This document shows positions 26,190 to 34,082 of a DNA stretch of 64,000 nt, one piece after another. Source of the DNA: Bowmanella denitrificans (GTDB lineage: Bacteria; Pseudomonadota; Gammaproteobacteria; Enterobacterales; Alteromonadaceae); contig NZ_BAAAEI010000021.1 in the NCBI RefSeq assembly GCF_039522935.1, positions 1-64,000 on the forward strand. Direction: 5' to 3'. The notes under the pieces were generated by a model. That model was not told where the DNA came from. It ran no database searches and worked only from the letters and a program-made list of their open reading frames with translations. Positions within the stretch are counted from its first letter, which is position 1. The number at the start of each line of letters is the position of its first letter. The translations under genes were made by a program, and so were the position numbers.

Positions 26190-26568
26190 CTGGCGAAGCA
26201 AGATCGCAAGGCGCGTCAAACATCCATGGATTTTCATTTTAATGCTGCTGGCACTGGCGGTGTTCTGCGTCATGTTATGGTTACCCACCCAGTATTTACT
26301 GGTTGACGGCAGCAATGACAAACAGCACCACATTAGCTTTTTCCTTGGCCTGACCTGGTTATGCTGGTATAGCCTGCGCTATCACCCTGCCTGGCAGGCT
26401 TGCATGCTGGTGTTGTTTGCCGTACTCAGTGAATTGTCTCAGCACTGGGTGCCACATCGTCACAGTAGCTGGGAAGATTTACAGGCCAATTTACTTGGCA
26501 TTGCTCTGGGTTACCTGTTGATTCTGCTTGTCAGGCTGATGCAAAAACTAATGGGCAAGCGTAAATGA
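26182..26568 (+). CDS. VanZ-family membrane protein
   Basis: A 128-residue protein with about four hydrophobic segments. The VanZ-type K-x-x-H-x-x-x-F-x-x-L motif (K-Q-H-H-I-S-F-F-L-G-L) is near 50, and E-x-x-Q-x-x-x-P-x-R-x-x-x-x-x-D appears in the form E-L-S-Q-H-W-V-P-H-R-H-S-S-W-E-D. VanZ proteins are small membrane proteins of unclear role; most have nothing to do with glycopeptide resistance. It overlaps both neighbours and so is translationally coupled within the operon. Confidence 0.85.
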   Translation: MASWRSKIARRVKHPWIFILMLLALAVFCVMLWLPTQYLLVDGSNDKQHHISFFLGLTWLCWYSLRYHPAWQACMLVLFAVLSELSQHWVPHRHSSWEDLQANLLGIALGYLLILLVRLMQKLMGKRK

Positions 26569-27449
26569 AAGTAGTGATCCTGGGCCAGGGGGCGATCGGC
26601 AGCTTGCTGGCGGCCCGTTGCCAATGGTCGGGGGTGGATTATGCAGTGATCGGCCGAGATACTAAATTGCAAGCTATCCATTTTCAGTCAATTGATGGCA
26701 GATTGGATACTTTCACGCCCCCGTCAATCAGCCAGGAGCAATTGCGTGGCAGTGAGTTACTGATATTGCCACTCAAGGCCTATCAGATACTGCCAGCACT
26801 GAAATCCCTTAAGCCGTCCCTCAGTTCACAGCCACTGATATTGTTGCATAACGGTCTTGGCACTGAACATGAGTGCCGTGCACTCTTGCCTGCCCACCCC
26901 GTTGCATTGGCCATAACCCGGCTGGCCGCGCTAAAACAAGGCATCAGGGTACAGGAAACCGGCCGCGGGCAGACCGATCTGAGTTGGGTACAAAAGCCTG
27001 ACAGTGATACCATGATGCAAGTGCAACAGCTAATCACCAACCTGTTGCCACCCAGCGAATGGCACCGGGACCTTCGTCCTTTGCAGTGGGCTAAGCTGGC
27101 TATTAACGCAGTGATTAATCCCCTTACCGCCCTGCACAATATCCGTAATGGTGAATTGGCATCAGCGGAGTTTCAGGTGCAGATCCAGGCCCTCAATCAG
27201 GAAACCGCCAAGCTTATGCAAAACCTTGGCATTCCGGGATCTGATGATTTGAATAACAAGGTTGCCGAGGTGATTAACGCCACTGCTGCTAACTTCTCAT
27301 CTATGCATCAGGATTTTACCCATGGGCGGCAAACGGAGGTGGATTATATCAACGGCTTTCTGGTTCGCTCTGCGGCGCAGCGGGGTATGTCTTTACCCCA
27401 ACATCAGGCACTTTGGCAGGCAATTAAGCATGGCAGGCCAGCAAATTAA
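26565..27449 (+). CDS. panE: 2-dehydropantoate 2-reductase
   Basis: A 294-residue NADPH-dependent ketopantoate reductase of coenzyme A synthesis. The N-terminal Rossmann motif is I-L-G-Q-G-A-I-G-S-L-L-A. The conserved L-H-N-G-L-G and K-L-A-I-N-A-V-I-N-P-L-T-A-L stretch (catalytic Lys and Asn helix) and the C-terminal D-F-x-x-G-R-x-T-E-V-D-Y-I-N-G motif are all present. The ATG overlaps the VanZ stop. Its end overlaps the convergent GlxA-type regulator by 26 bases. Confidence 0.94.
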   Translation: MKVVILGQGAIGSLLAARCQWSGVDYAVIGRDTKLQAIHFQSIDGRLDTFTPPSISQEQLRGSELLILPLKAYQILPALKSLKPSLSSQPLILLHNGLGTEHECRALLPAHPVALAITRLAALKQGIRVQETGRGQTDLSWVQKPDSDTMMQVQQLITNLLPPSEWHRDLRPLQWAKLAINAVINPLTALHNIRNGELASAEFQVQIQALNQETAKLMQNLGIPGSDDLNNKVAEVINATAANFSSMHQDFTHGRQTEVDYINGFLVRSAAQRGMSLPQHQALWQAIKHGRPAN

Positions 27450-28392
27450 ATTGCTTTCGGTAGCGGCTGGGGGTTAGCCCCAGGTTTTTCTCAAAGTGCA
27501 GTCGTAAAGATAAAGCAGTGGCAAAACCACATTGCTGCGCCACCAACTCAACAGGTAAGTCAGAGCTTTCCAGCCAGTATCTGGCCTGTTCCAGTTGAGC
27601 ATTTAAAAGCCATTGTTTGGCGCTTAGACCAAAGCTTTGCTTGAACTTGCGATCAAAGGTCCGGCGGCTCATATGGCTCTGCTGCGCCAATCGCTCCACC
27701 GTTAATCCTGCCGCCAGATTTTGTATAGCCCATTCAAGGGTTTTGCTCAGTTCACCTCGCCGTTTAGGCACCGGCAGTTCGATAAACTGCTGCTGGTCAC
27801 CATCCCGATGGCCCGGCACCACCAGACGCCTGGCGGTGCGATTGGCTTGCTCTAAACCAAAATCTTCACGAATCAGCTGAATCGATAAATCCAGACAAGC
27901 CGCACTGCCTGCAGAGGTGTGGACATTGCCATCCTGCACATAGAGGCGGTTTATCTGCAACTTCACCGCCGGGAAACGGCGGGCAAAAGCCTCGGCATAC
28001 TTCCAATGGGTAGTGGCGCATTTTCCATCCAATACTCCAGCGGCTGCCAGCACAAAGGCCCCCGAACAAAAAGATACCAAGCGCTTGCCAGCCTCGCTGG
28101 CTTGTTTCAATGCCTGGATGAGTGGTTCTGGAACCTCGGCATCGATATGACGCCAGCCCGGCATCAGGATAGTGTCAAAGTCAGCCAGGGAGCCAATCAT
28201 TTTATCCACTTCCAGCCAGCCACCGCCACTTAAGCGGATGCGATTGTGATCGGTACCAATCACTTGTGTCTGGTACCAGTCGCCCCTGTCACGGCCATGG
28301 GAGGCAAATATTTCCACCGCCGCACCATATTCCAGCATGGATAAGCCGTCATAAACACAGATAGCAACGTGATGTGCTGTGCTATTTTTCAT
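27424..28392 (-). CDS. GlxA/FtrA-type AraC-family regulator with DJ-1/PfpI domain
   Basis: A 322-residue regulator. About 8-170 is a DJ-1/PfpI-like domain, with the nucleophile elbow S-F-C-S-G-A-F around Cys109. About 215-315 is a double HTH of the AraC family (V-E-R-L-A-Q-Q-S-H-M-S-R-R-T-F-D-R-K-F, then A-L-S-L-R-L-H-F-E-K). Proteins of this type sense metabolites and regulate transport or catabolic genes; targets cannot be told here. A divergent rhodanese gene starts 105 bases away and could be a target (inference). Confidence 0.92.
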   Translation of the reverse strand: MKNSTAHHVAICVYDGLSMLEYGAAVEIFASHGRDRGDWYQTQVIGTDHNRIRLSGGGWLEVDKMIGSLADFDTILMPGWRHIDAEVPEPLIQALKQASEAGKRLVSFCSGAFVLAAAGVLDGKCATTHWKYAEAFARRFPAVKLQINRLYVQDGNVHTSAGSAACLDLSIQLIREDFGLEQANRTARRLVVPGHRDGDQQQFIELPVPKRRGELSKTLEWAIQNLAAGLTVERLAQQSHMSRRTFDRKFKQSFGLSAKQWLLNAQLEQARYWLESSDLPVELVAQQCGFATALSLRLHFEKNLGLTPSRYRKQFNLLACHA

Positions 28393-28496
28393 GGCTGAAA
28401 ATTAACTTTTTTTGTTAAACAGGTCAATGTTCTGCAACTGCTGCCCCTGTTTTAATGCACATATCCTCGCTGTGAGGGTAAAAACAGGAGAATGAT

Positions 28497-28895
28497 ATGA
28501 CACCATCTGAAGTAATGCGTATTCCCGCCGCCGCTCCTCAAGAAGCTCAGCGACACTTTGCCGCCAAACTGGCATTTGAAACCGATTGCGCCGATGTACA
28601 GGAAGCCATGAAAAAGGAACAACCTGACTTTGTGTTGCTGGATGTACGTGGCCCCAATGCCTATGCCCGTGAGCATGTGCCAGGGGCGATGAATCTGCCC
28701 AGAACACAGATGAGTCCCGCCGTTTTACAGGATCTGTGTGCTGGCAAAGCATTTGTAGTTTACTGTGCAGGGCCGCATTGTAACGGTGCAGACAAGGCTG
28801 CCGAGCTGATTGCCCGGTTTGGCTTTCAGGTCAAAATAATGATTGGTGGTGTTGAAGGCTGGCGGGATGAAAAATTCGGCTTCGCCAGCCTATAG
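28497..28895 (+). CDS. Rhodanese-like sulfurtransferase
   Basis: A 132-residue single rhodanese domain: L-L-D-V-R-G-P-N-A-Y (CH2-A-like), H-V-P-G-A-M-N-L-P and the active loop C-A-G-P-H-C-N-G-A with Cys90. The loop carries a second Cys five residues on, which could form a persulfide/disulfide pair. It transfers sulfane sulfur between thiols; the acceptor is unknown. Its ATG follows GGAG. It sits between the divergent GlxA-type regulator and the convergent thiI, itself a rhodanese-domain protein. Confidence 0.9.
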   Translation: MTPSEVMRIPAAAPQEAQRHFAAKLAFETDCADVQEAMKKEQPDFVLLDVRGPNAYAREHVPGAMNLPRTQMSPAVLQDLCAGKAFVVYCAGPHCNGADKAAELIARFGFQVKIMIGGVEGWRDEKFGFASL

Positions 28896-28930
28896 CCTAT
28901 ATCAGCCTTGCCCGGCCAGGGAGGCCGGCA

Positions 28931-30385
28931 TCAGGGGCGATACACTTTAACATTCTGATAGCCCTGTTCATGCAACAGTAAAGCCTGCATACGGCTCATC
29001 ACTCCGCGGGCGCAATACAGATAATACTCCTGGCTTTGATCCAAATCGCCAAACTGACTGGCCAGACGGAAAAACGGCAGGGTTTTCACCTCGTGACCGT
29101 CCACCGTCAGAGGATTGTCTTCCTCCTCCTCGGGGCTGCGGATATCCAGCACCACTGCCCCCTGGGGTAAGGCATCGCTGGTTTGCACCTGCGGAACTTC
29201 GGCTTCAGTTTCCTGCGCCATACGGCGAATATCCAGCACATTGGATGCTTTGACCGCACGGTCCACCAGATCGGCATCCAGTTTAGCTTCCTGCTCCTCG
29301 ACTTCACTGAGGATGGCTCTGACCGTGGGCTTTTTGGATATCACACCGCAATATTCCGGCATGCCTTTGGCAAAATCTTCGGTGCCGATTTGTCTGGCCA
29401 GACTGATAATGTCTGACTTGTCCCAACAAATCAGCGGCCGTAGCACCAATTTTTCTGTGGCCCGGTCAATGACCGCCAGATTAGATAAGGTCTGGCTGGA
29501 TACCTGGCCTAATGCCTCGCCTGTCACTAAAGTCGAGATATCCAGATTATCCGCGACAATGCTGGCGGCGCGCATCATCATACGTTTTAGCACCACGCCC
29601 ATCAGGCCGTTATCCACCCGTTCCAGAATTTGCGCCACCACTGGCTCAAAATCCACGGCAATAAACTTAACCCGGTGCGAAGTACTGTATTGTTTCCATA
29701 AGTAGCAGGCCACCTGCTTAACCCCGATTTCATGTTCCCTGCCACCAAGATTAAAGAAGCAGTAATGGGTGCGGGCACCACGACGAATCATCTGGTAACT
29801 GGCCACGCCGGAATCAAAGCCACCGGAAATCAGCGATACCACGTCTTCCTGGGTGGGCAATGGCATACCGCCCAGACATTTAAATCTGTCATCGATAATC
29901 AGCAGATGCTCTTTATCAATTTCCAGCTCTATCACCACATCGGGCTTGCTAAGATTAACGCCGCCGGTTTCACAATGCTGATTCAGGCCGCCGCCCACAT
30001 AACGGGCCACGTCCACCGAACTGAATTCGTGTTTGCCGCGGCGCTTAACCCTGACCGCAAAGCTTTTACCAGCGAGCTTGTCGTGCCAAACGGCTTTGAC
30101 CTGCTGATAAATATCGTCCAGATCTTGGTATTCACTTTGTCGTACCTGCAGACACTGCTCGATACCCGGAATGCGTTTAAGCTGGTCCACCACCAAAGCA
30201 GCCTGCTCGGGCGTCTCGGTTCTGGCTTCCATCACTAGCTTGTCCCATTTATTCCACACCGCCACTTTGAATTCATACGGCTTAAAAATATTACGCACAT
30301 TGGATTCAAGGATCTTGGTAAAACGGCGGCGCACCGAGTCGCTCTTGATGGAGATTTCCGGGTGCAGCTTAAGAATAAATTTCAT
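28931..30385 (-). CDS. thiI: tRNA 4-thiouridine synthase with rhodanese domain
   Basis: A 484-residue ThiI. An N-terminal ferredoxin-like/THUMP region (about 1-165) is followed by the PP-loop S-G-G-F-D-S-G at 187-193, which adenylates U8 of tRNA, and a C-terminal rhodanese domain with catalytic Cys458 in Y-C-A-R-G-V-M-S-R. A Cys in P-E-Y-C-G-V-I-S-K matches the second redox Cys of the E. coli enzyme. It also supplies sulfur for the thiamine thiazole in enterobacteria. The start M-K-F-I-L-K-L-H-P-E matches E. coli. A 7-bp tandem array lies 55 bases upstream. Confidence 0.97.
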   Translation of the reverse strand: MKFILKLHPEISIKSDSVRRRFTKILESNVRNIFKPYEFKVAVWNKWDKLVMEARTETPEQAALVVDQLKRIPGIEQCLQVRQSEYQDLDDIYQQVKAVWHDKLAGKSFAVRVKRRGKHEFSSVDVARYVGGGLNQHCETGGVNLSKPDVVIELEIDKEHLLIIDDRFKCLGGMPLPTQEDVVSLISGGFDSGVASYQMIRRGARTHYCFFNLGGREHEIGVKQVACYLWKQYSTSHRVKFIAVDFEPVVAQILERVDNGLMGVVLKRMMMRAASIVADNLDISTLVTGEALGQVSSQTLSNLAVIDRATEKLVLRPLICWDKSDIISLARQIGTEDFAKGMPEYCGVISKKPTVRAILSEVEEQEAKLDADLVDRAVKASNVLDIRRMAQETEAEVPQVQTSDALPQGAVVLDIRSPEEEEDNPLTVDGHEVKTLPFFRLASQFGDLDQSQEYYLYCARGVMSRMQALLLHEQGYQNVKVYRP

Positions 30386-30417
30386 CGACGGGTACAACCT
30401 AGGGCAAAAGTGCGCGG

Positions 30418-30446
30418 AGTATAGCAGACTCGGCCATAGTTGGCAG
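30418..30446 (-). promoter_or_regulatory. Probable thiI promoter abutting the heptamer array
   Basis: On the minus strand, TATACT (30418-30423) in a TGCTATACT context is a good -10 with extended TG. Seventeen bases upstream lies CTGCCA (30441-30446), matching four of six -35 positions. That -35 hexamer is part of the first repeat unit of the heptamer array, so the repeat edge appears to serve as promoter. Hexamers and spacing are seen; promoter activity is inferred. Confidence 0.5.
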
Positions 30447-30572
30447 TTGGCAGTTGGCAGTTGGCAGTTGGCAGTTGGCAGTTGGCAGTTGGCAGTTGGC
30501 AGTTGGCAGTTGGCAGTTGGCAGTTGGCAGTTGGCAGTTGGCAGTTGGCAGTTGGCAGTTGGCAGTTGGCAG
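30440..30572. repeat. 19 perfect tandem copies of heptamer TTGGCAG
   Basis: TTGGCAG is repeated 19 times without a single mismatch (133 bases), followed by a partial TT unit. Because 7 is not a multiple of 3 and no frame yields a stop, open frames cross it on both strands and encode a meaningless repeating Q-L-A-V-G-S-W. Perfect homogeneity implies recent expansion or slippage. It lies directly upstream of thiI on the minus strand; a lone GTTGGCAGTTCAG recurs at about 30828-30840. Confidence 0.95.
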
Positions 30573-30616
30573 TTCAGTCTGACTCGCGCTCATGCTCTGT
30601 CAACGGATTTCTGCTA

Positions 30617-30895
30617 ACTGATTACTGATTACTGACCACTCAGTTCTGACGGCTTACATCCCGTCGGACTCAAGTCCGACCAACGGCGCTTGGACTGGGT
30701 TTTGCTGTCGGAATCTACTCTGACTCTTTGTGTTTATCCGAACTTTGCTGTCGAAATCAATTTCGACCCACTGTGGGTTGGGCTTAAGCCCAACAACAAT
30801 AGCTTCAAAATCCGTGGTTACTATCCAGTTGGCAGTTCAGGTCGCCCCCGGCTATGCCAACTGACGACTGACGACTGACGACTGATTTACTGACC
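30617..30895. repeat. Mixed intergenic repeats: short heptamers and split double-hairpin element
   Basis: This is the rest of the thiI-pomB gap. Other 7-base tandem runs are present: ACTGATT twice plus a variant (30617-30637) and CTGACGA three times (30861-30881). The double-hairpin repeat seen at 7464-7513 recurs, split by about 70 bases: GTCGGACTCAAGTCCGAC (30663-30680), GTCGAAATCAATTTCGAC (30750-30767), then CCACTGTGGGTTGGGCTTAAGCCCAAC (30768-30794). No gene is supported here. Confidence 0.75.
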
Positions 30896-30897
30896 AC

Positions 30898-31836
30898 TTA
30901 ACTCCCTTCCGGTTCAACAATGGAAATGGGCTTGGACTCTTTCGGCGAGCCCTGGTTAATGGCGATTTCCACCCGGCGGTTACGACTTCTTCCCTCAGCG
31001 GTATTATTTGGTGCCAGCGGTTTATTATCAGCCATGCCCACCACGGTCATTCGGGATTCATCAAAGCCTTCGGCACCACGCATGGCTTCGGCTACAGCAA
31101 CGGCGCGTTGCGCCGACAAGTCCCAGTTGGAGCGATAAAGTTCATTGGCAATGTTCTGGTTATCCGAATGCCCTGATACTTCAATGCGACCCGGAATATC
31201 CACCAGCAGGCTGCCAATTTTGCGCAGTACCGGAATAAATTGGGGTTGCAGAAACGCAGAACCCGCGGAAAACGCACCATTCTCACGGATGCGAATCGTA
31301 ATCTGCTGCCCAAGGGATTCCATCTCAATGGCGCCATCAAGAATCTGCTTTTCCATCTGCTGGGCGATTTTCTTTACCAACTCGTTGGTTTGTTCCTGAC
31401 TGGCGGCCTGTGACGAGCTACTGGCGGTTTCCTGCGCGGTTTGCTGTGATTTTCCACCACGTTGAGTGCCGCGTTGTTTCTGACGGCCACCGGCGGAGTC
31501 CTCGTCACCCGCTTGAAATTCCAACATCTGTTGGGTCATTTCAATGGTTTGCTGCTGAATATTCTCAATGGGGGTGGGATCGGGTCGACCTGGTCTGAAT
31601 TCCATGGCAATTACGCTGGTGCCTTTGGGAATATCCTTGACTTCAATTTTATTCTGCACCCCAAACGCGAACTTCATCGAGCCGGCAATTTGCTTAAACT
31701 TCAGCACATCCATTTCTGAGAAGGCCAGCAACAGAACAAAAAAGCACATCAGCAGCGACATCAGGTCGGCAAAGGTTGCCATCCAGGCCGGTAGCCCGGA
31801 TGGGCATTTGGGGCATTCCTGTTCTTCAGTTGCCAT
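30898..31836 (-). CDS. pomB: Flagellar stator protein PomB (MotB family)
   Basis: A 312-residue stator subunit. A single membrane helix near 20-40 carries the essential ion-binding Asp24 (F-A-D-L-M-S-L-L-M). A periplasmic linker rich in Gln/Ser (about 110-150) and an OmpA-like peptidoglycan-binding domain (about 195-300) follow, with V-S-G-H-S-D-N and N-R-R-V-E-I-A-I. It anchors the motor to the wall and forms the cation channel with PomA. It lies five bases after pomA on the same strand. Asp24 has the same numbering as in Vibrio PomB. Confidence 0.95.
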   Translation of the reverse strand: MATEEQECPKCPSGLPAWMATFADLMSLLMCFFVLLLAFSEMDVLKFKQIAGSMKFAFGVQNKIEVKDIPKGTSVIAMEFRPGRPDPTPIENIQQQTIEMTQQMLEFQAGDEDSAGGRQKQRGTQRGGKSQQTAQETASSSSQAASQEQTNELVKKIAQQMEKQILDGAIEMESLGQQITIRIRENGAFSAGSAFLQPQFIPVLRKIGSLLVDIPGRIEVSGHSDNQNIANELYRSNWDLSAQRAVAVAEAMRGAEGFDESRMTVVGMADNKPLAPNNTAEGRSRNRRVEIAINQGSPKESKPISIVEPEGS

Positions 31837-31841
31837 TCGCC

Positions 31842-32606
31842 CTACTCCTCGGTGTCGCCCGTGGCACGCTTACTGGCAGCCAGATAATTTTTCAGCAGCG
31901 CTTCGATCACTCTGGGGTTTTGACCATCGGCAATACCCAGAATTCCATCTAGTACCAAGCTTTGATTCAGCTTTTCCTGGCCAGCACGGTTACCCAACTT
32001 CTGTGAAATAGGTAAAGCCACTACGTTGGCAAAGAACGCGCCATATAAAGTGGTCAGCAAAGCCACCGCCATGGCAGGGCCGATGGCCTTTGGGTCATCC
32101 ATATTCGATAGCATGGCCACCAGACCGATTAATGTACCTATCATGCCCATGGCAGGCGCAATATCCCCCAGGCTTTTAAAGATAGATGCGCCAAATTCAT
32201 GCCGTTCTGAAGTCAGACTGATGTCTTTAGCCAACGTGGCACGCACGACATCTACATCATGACCATCCACCAGCATGTCTACACCTTTTTGCATAAAAGG
32301 GTTGCTGATTTCTGCTTCTTCCAGGGCCAGAAAACCGCCTTTTCTGGCGGCATCAGCCATTTCTACAATCTTTTCGATTAACTCTTCAGGCGCCTCAATT
32401 TTAAACATAAAGGCTTTGACAGCGATTTTACCAGCGCCAAAGAACTGCCCCATGGTATACGCACTCATCACCACAAACAGCGAGCCACCAAATACGATCA
32501 GGATAGAGGGGACGTTGACAAACATCATAATGTCGCCACCCAGGATCATGGACATAATGATAAAACCAACGGCACCCAACATGCCGATAAGGGTTGCTAA
32601 ATCCAC
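31842..32606 (-). CDS. pomA: Flagellar stator protein PomA (MotA family)
   Basis: A 254-residue protein with four membrane segments (about 5-25, 30-50, 150-175 and 180-205). It has the PomA-type start M-D-L-A-T-L-I-G, the cytoplasmic E-M-A-D-A-A-R-K-G-G-F-L-A-L-E-E loop that touches the rotor, and P-A-M-G-M-I-G-T-L-I-G-L-V-A-M-L. These closely resemble sodium-driven Vibrio PomA; ion use is inferred from this likeness. It forms the stator with PomB. It is divergent from xseB across a 319-base spacer, the same neighbourhood as in vibrios. Confidence 0.95.
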   Translation of the reverse strand: MDLATLIGMLGAVGFIIMSMILGGDIMMFVNVPSILIVFGGSLFVVMSAYTMGQFFGAGKIAVKAFMFKIEAPEELIEKIVEMADAARKGGFLALEEAEISNPFMQKGVDMLVDGHDVDVVRATLAKDISLTSERHEFGASIFKSLGDIAPAMGMIGTLIGLVAMLSNMDDPKAIGPAMAVALLTTLYGAFFANVVALPISQKLGNRAGQEKLNQSLVLDGILGIADGQNPRVIEALLKNYLAASKRATGDTEE

Positions 32607-32925
32607 TCCGTCCTCCCCGAATGCGCGACTATCACCAGATTAGCTATTTTTCTGATAAACATGCCCTAAAGCATATTCCCATAACAAGTTTGCCGTAACT
32701 CGCCGAATTCGACAATGTTCAGAAATCATTATATTGATCTAGGGGCCAATCTTAACTTATTGACTTGGCTCACCAATTTATCGACCCACCAGAATCTTTC
32801 TAAAGCAACAATTTGCCGGGGGTAAAAGTGATTGACCATAATTGCCCCCTCGGGTAAGGTGCGAAGCCAGTTCCCAGCCCCGCCAGCACCTGTTTTGACG
32901 GGCAATCAATAGCCAGCAAACACCT
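32607..32925. promoter_or_regulatory. Divergent spacer between pomA and xseB
   Basis: These 319 bases must hold the promoters of pomAB (minus) and xseB-ispA-dxs (plus). I see an AT-rich centre at about 32690-32760 and no repeat, RNA structure or credible ORF; open frames on the minus strand here run antisense into xseB and lack coding character. Confidence 0.5.
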
Positions 32926-33171
32926 ATGACAAGCCGAAAGAAAACTGAAAATTTGTCGTTCGAACAATCCCTTGCCGAACTTGAGAGCATAGTCAAGCAA
33001 ATGGAAGGCGGCGATTTGCCCCTTGAAGAGGCGTTAGCCCAGTTTGAACGAGGTATAGAACTTACCCGGCACAGCCAGTCAAAACTAAGTCAGGCACAGC
33101 AAAAGGTCAGCATCCTGATGGAAAAACAAGGTCAGGCTGAATTAGTTCCCTTTGATGACGCTGGCGAATAA
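32926..33171 (+). CDS. xseB: Exodeoxyribonuclease VII small subunit
   Basis: An 81-residue helical protein with the family core F-E-Q-S-L-A-E-L-E-S-I-V-K-Q-M-E-G-G and L-P-L-E-E-A-L-A-Q-F-E-R-G. It binds the large subunit XseA in exonuclease VII, which degrades single-stranded DNA. The large subunit gene is not in the window. It heads the xseB-ispA-dxs operon, a conserved gammaproteobacterial order, with ispA starting three bases after its stop. Confidence 0.96.
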   Translation: MTSRKKTENLSFEQSLAELESIVKQMEGGDLPLEEALAQFERGIELTRHSQSKLSQAQQKVSILMEKQGQAELVPFDDAGE

Positions 33172-33174
33172 AAC

Positions 33175-34068
33175 ATGTCACAGGATTGGCTAGAAGAGTT
33201 CGGCCAGTATCAGGCCAGAATCAACCATCTGTTGCAGACTCAGATTCAGGGATTGCCGGATCTAGCTCCCAGGCTCAAAGACGCCATGGGGTATGCATTG
33301 CTGATGGGTGGCAAGCGCGTCAGGCCTGCCCTTGTATACGCAACAGGCAGTATGCTTAAGGTCAGACAGGAAGACCTGGATGCGGCCGCGATGGCCCTTG
33401 AATGTATCCACAGTTATTCCCTGGTGCATGATGACTTGCCCGCGATGGACAACGATGACCTGCGCCGCGGTAAACCCACTTGTCATATCGCGTTTGATGA
33501 GGCGACCGCTATACTGGCTGGCGATGCCCTGCAAACCCTGGCTTTCAGTCTGCTGTGCGATTACCCTCTGAGCGCAGAATGCCAGCAAAGGCGCATCCAC
33601 CTGGTGAGTGCCGTGGCCAAAGCGTCTGGATATCAGGGCATGTGCGGCGGACAGGCACTGGATATGGCCGCCACTGACAAACCAATCGATATTCAGCAAC
33701 TGGAAATTTTGCACCGCTGCAAAACCGGGGCTTTGCTCACTGCTTCAGTAGAGCTGGCCTGCATCTTGGCTGACGCGCCTACTGAGCAGCGATTGCAACT
33801 GCAGAAATTTGCCGGTGCCATTGGCCTGGCATTTCAGGTGCAAGACGATATTCTCGATGTGACCGGCGATACGCAAACACTGGGAAAACGTCAGGGTTCT
33901 GACCAATTCCTAAACAAAAGTACCTATCCGGCGCTGTTGGGTTTGGAAGGAGCCAAAGGGCTTGCACAGCAACTTTATCAGCAAGCACTTCAAGCCTTGC
34001 AGCCTTTACCTTACAATACGGATCTTTTGCGGTCGTTCGCCGGATATATCATTGACCGTAACCACTAA
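33175..34068 (+). CDS. ispA: Farnesyl diphosphate synthase
   Basis: A 297-residue all-helical prenyltransferase. The first Asp-rich motif D-D-L-P-A-M-D-N-D-D starts at 86, the second is Q-D-D-I-L-D near 223, and G-G-K-R-V-R-P is at 45-51. It condenses IPP with DMAPP/GPP to farnesyl diphosphate for undecaprenol, quinone side chains and haem O. It shares an operon with dxs, so precursor supply and use are co-expressed. Length is typical of IspA. Confidence 0.97.
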   Translation: MSQDWLEEFGQYQARINHLLQTQIQGLPDLAPRLKDAMGYALLMGGKRVRPALVYATGSMLKVRQEDLDAAAMALECIHSYSLVHDDLPAMDNDDLRRGKPTCHIAFDEATAILAGDALQTLAFSLLCDYPLSAECQQRRIHLVSAVAKASGYQGMCGGQALDMAATDKPIDIQQLEILHRCKTGALLTASVELACILADAPTEQRLQLQKFAGAIGLAFQVQDDILDVTGDTQTLGKRQGSDQFLNKSTYPALLGLEGAKGLAQQLYQQALQALQPLPYNTDLLRSFAGYIIDRNH

Positions 34069-34082
34069 AATAATAAGTGCAC

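Noticed and set aside
26182..26568. Glycopeptide resistance gene, suggested by VanZ likeness
   Set aside because: VanZ-family proteins are common membrane proteins. No vanA/vanH/vanX context exists, so resistance is not supported.
30440..30572. CRISPR-like array
   Set aside because: The repeat is 7 bases with no spacers and no cas genes nearby; it is a simple tandem repeat.
30399..30628. Open frames on both strands encoding repeated Q-L-A-V-G-S-W or P-T-A-N-C-Q-L
   Set aside because: They are a by-product of the 7-base tandem repeat, which is open in every frame. No ribosome site, and no matching protein expected.
32778..33000. Minus-strand ORFs in the pomA-xseB spacer
   Set aside because: They are antisense to xseB, without a ribosome site or recognisable domains.
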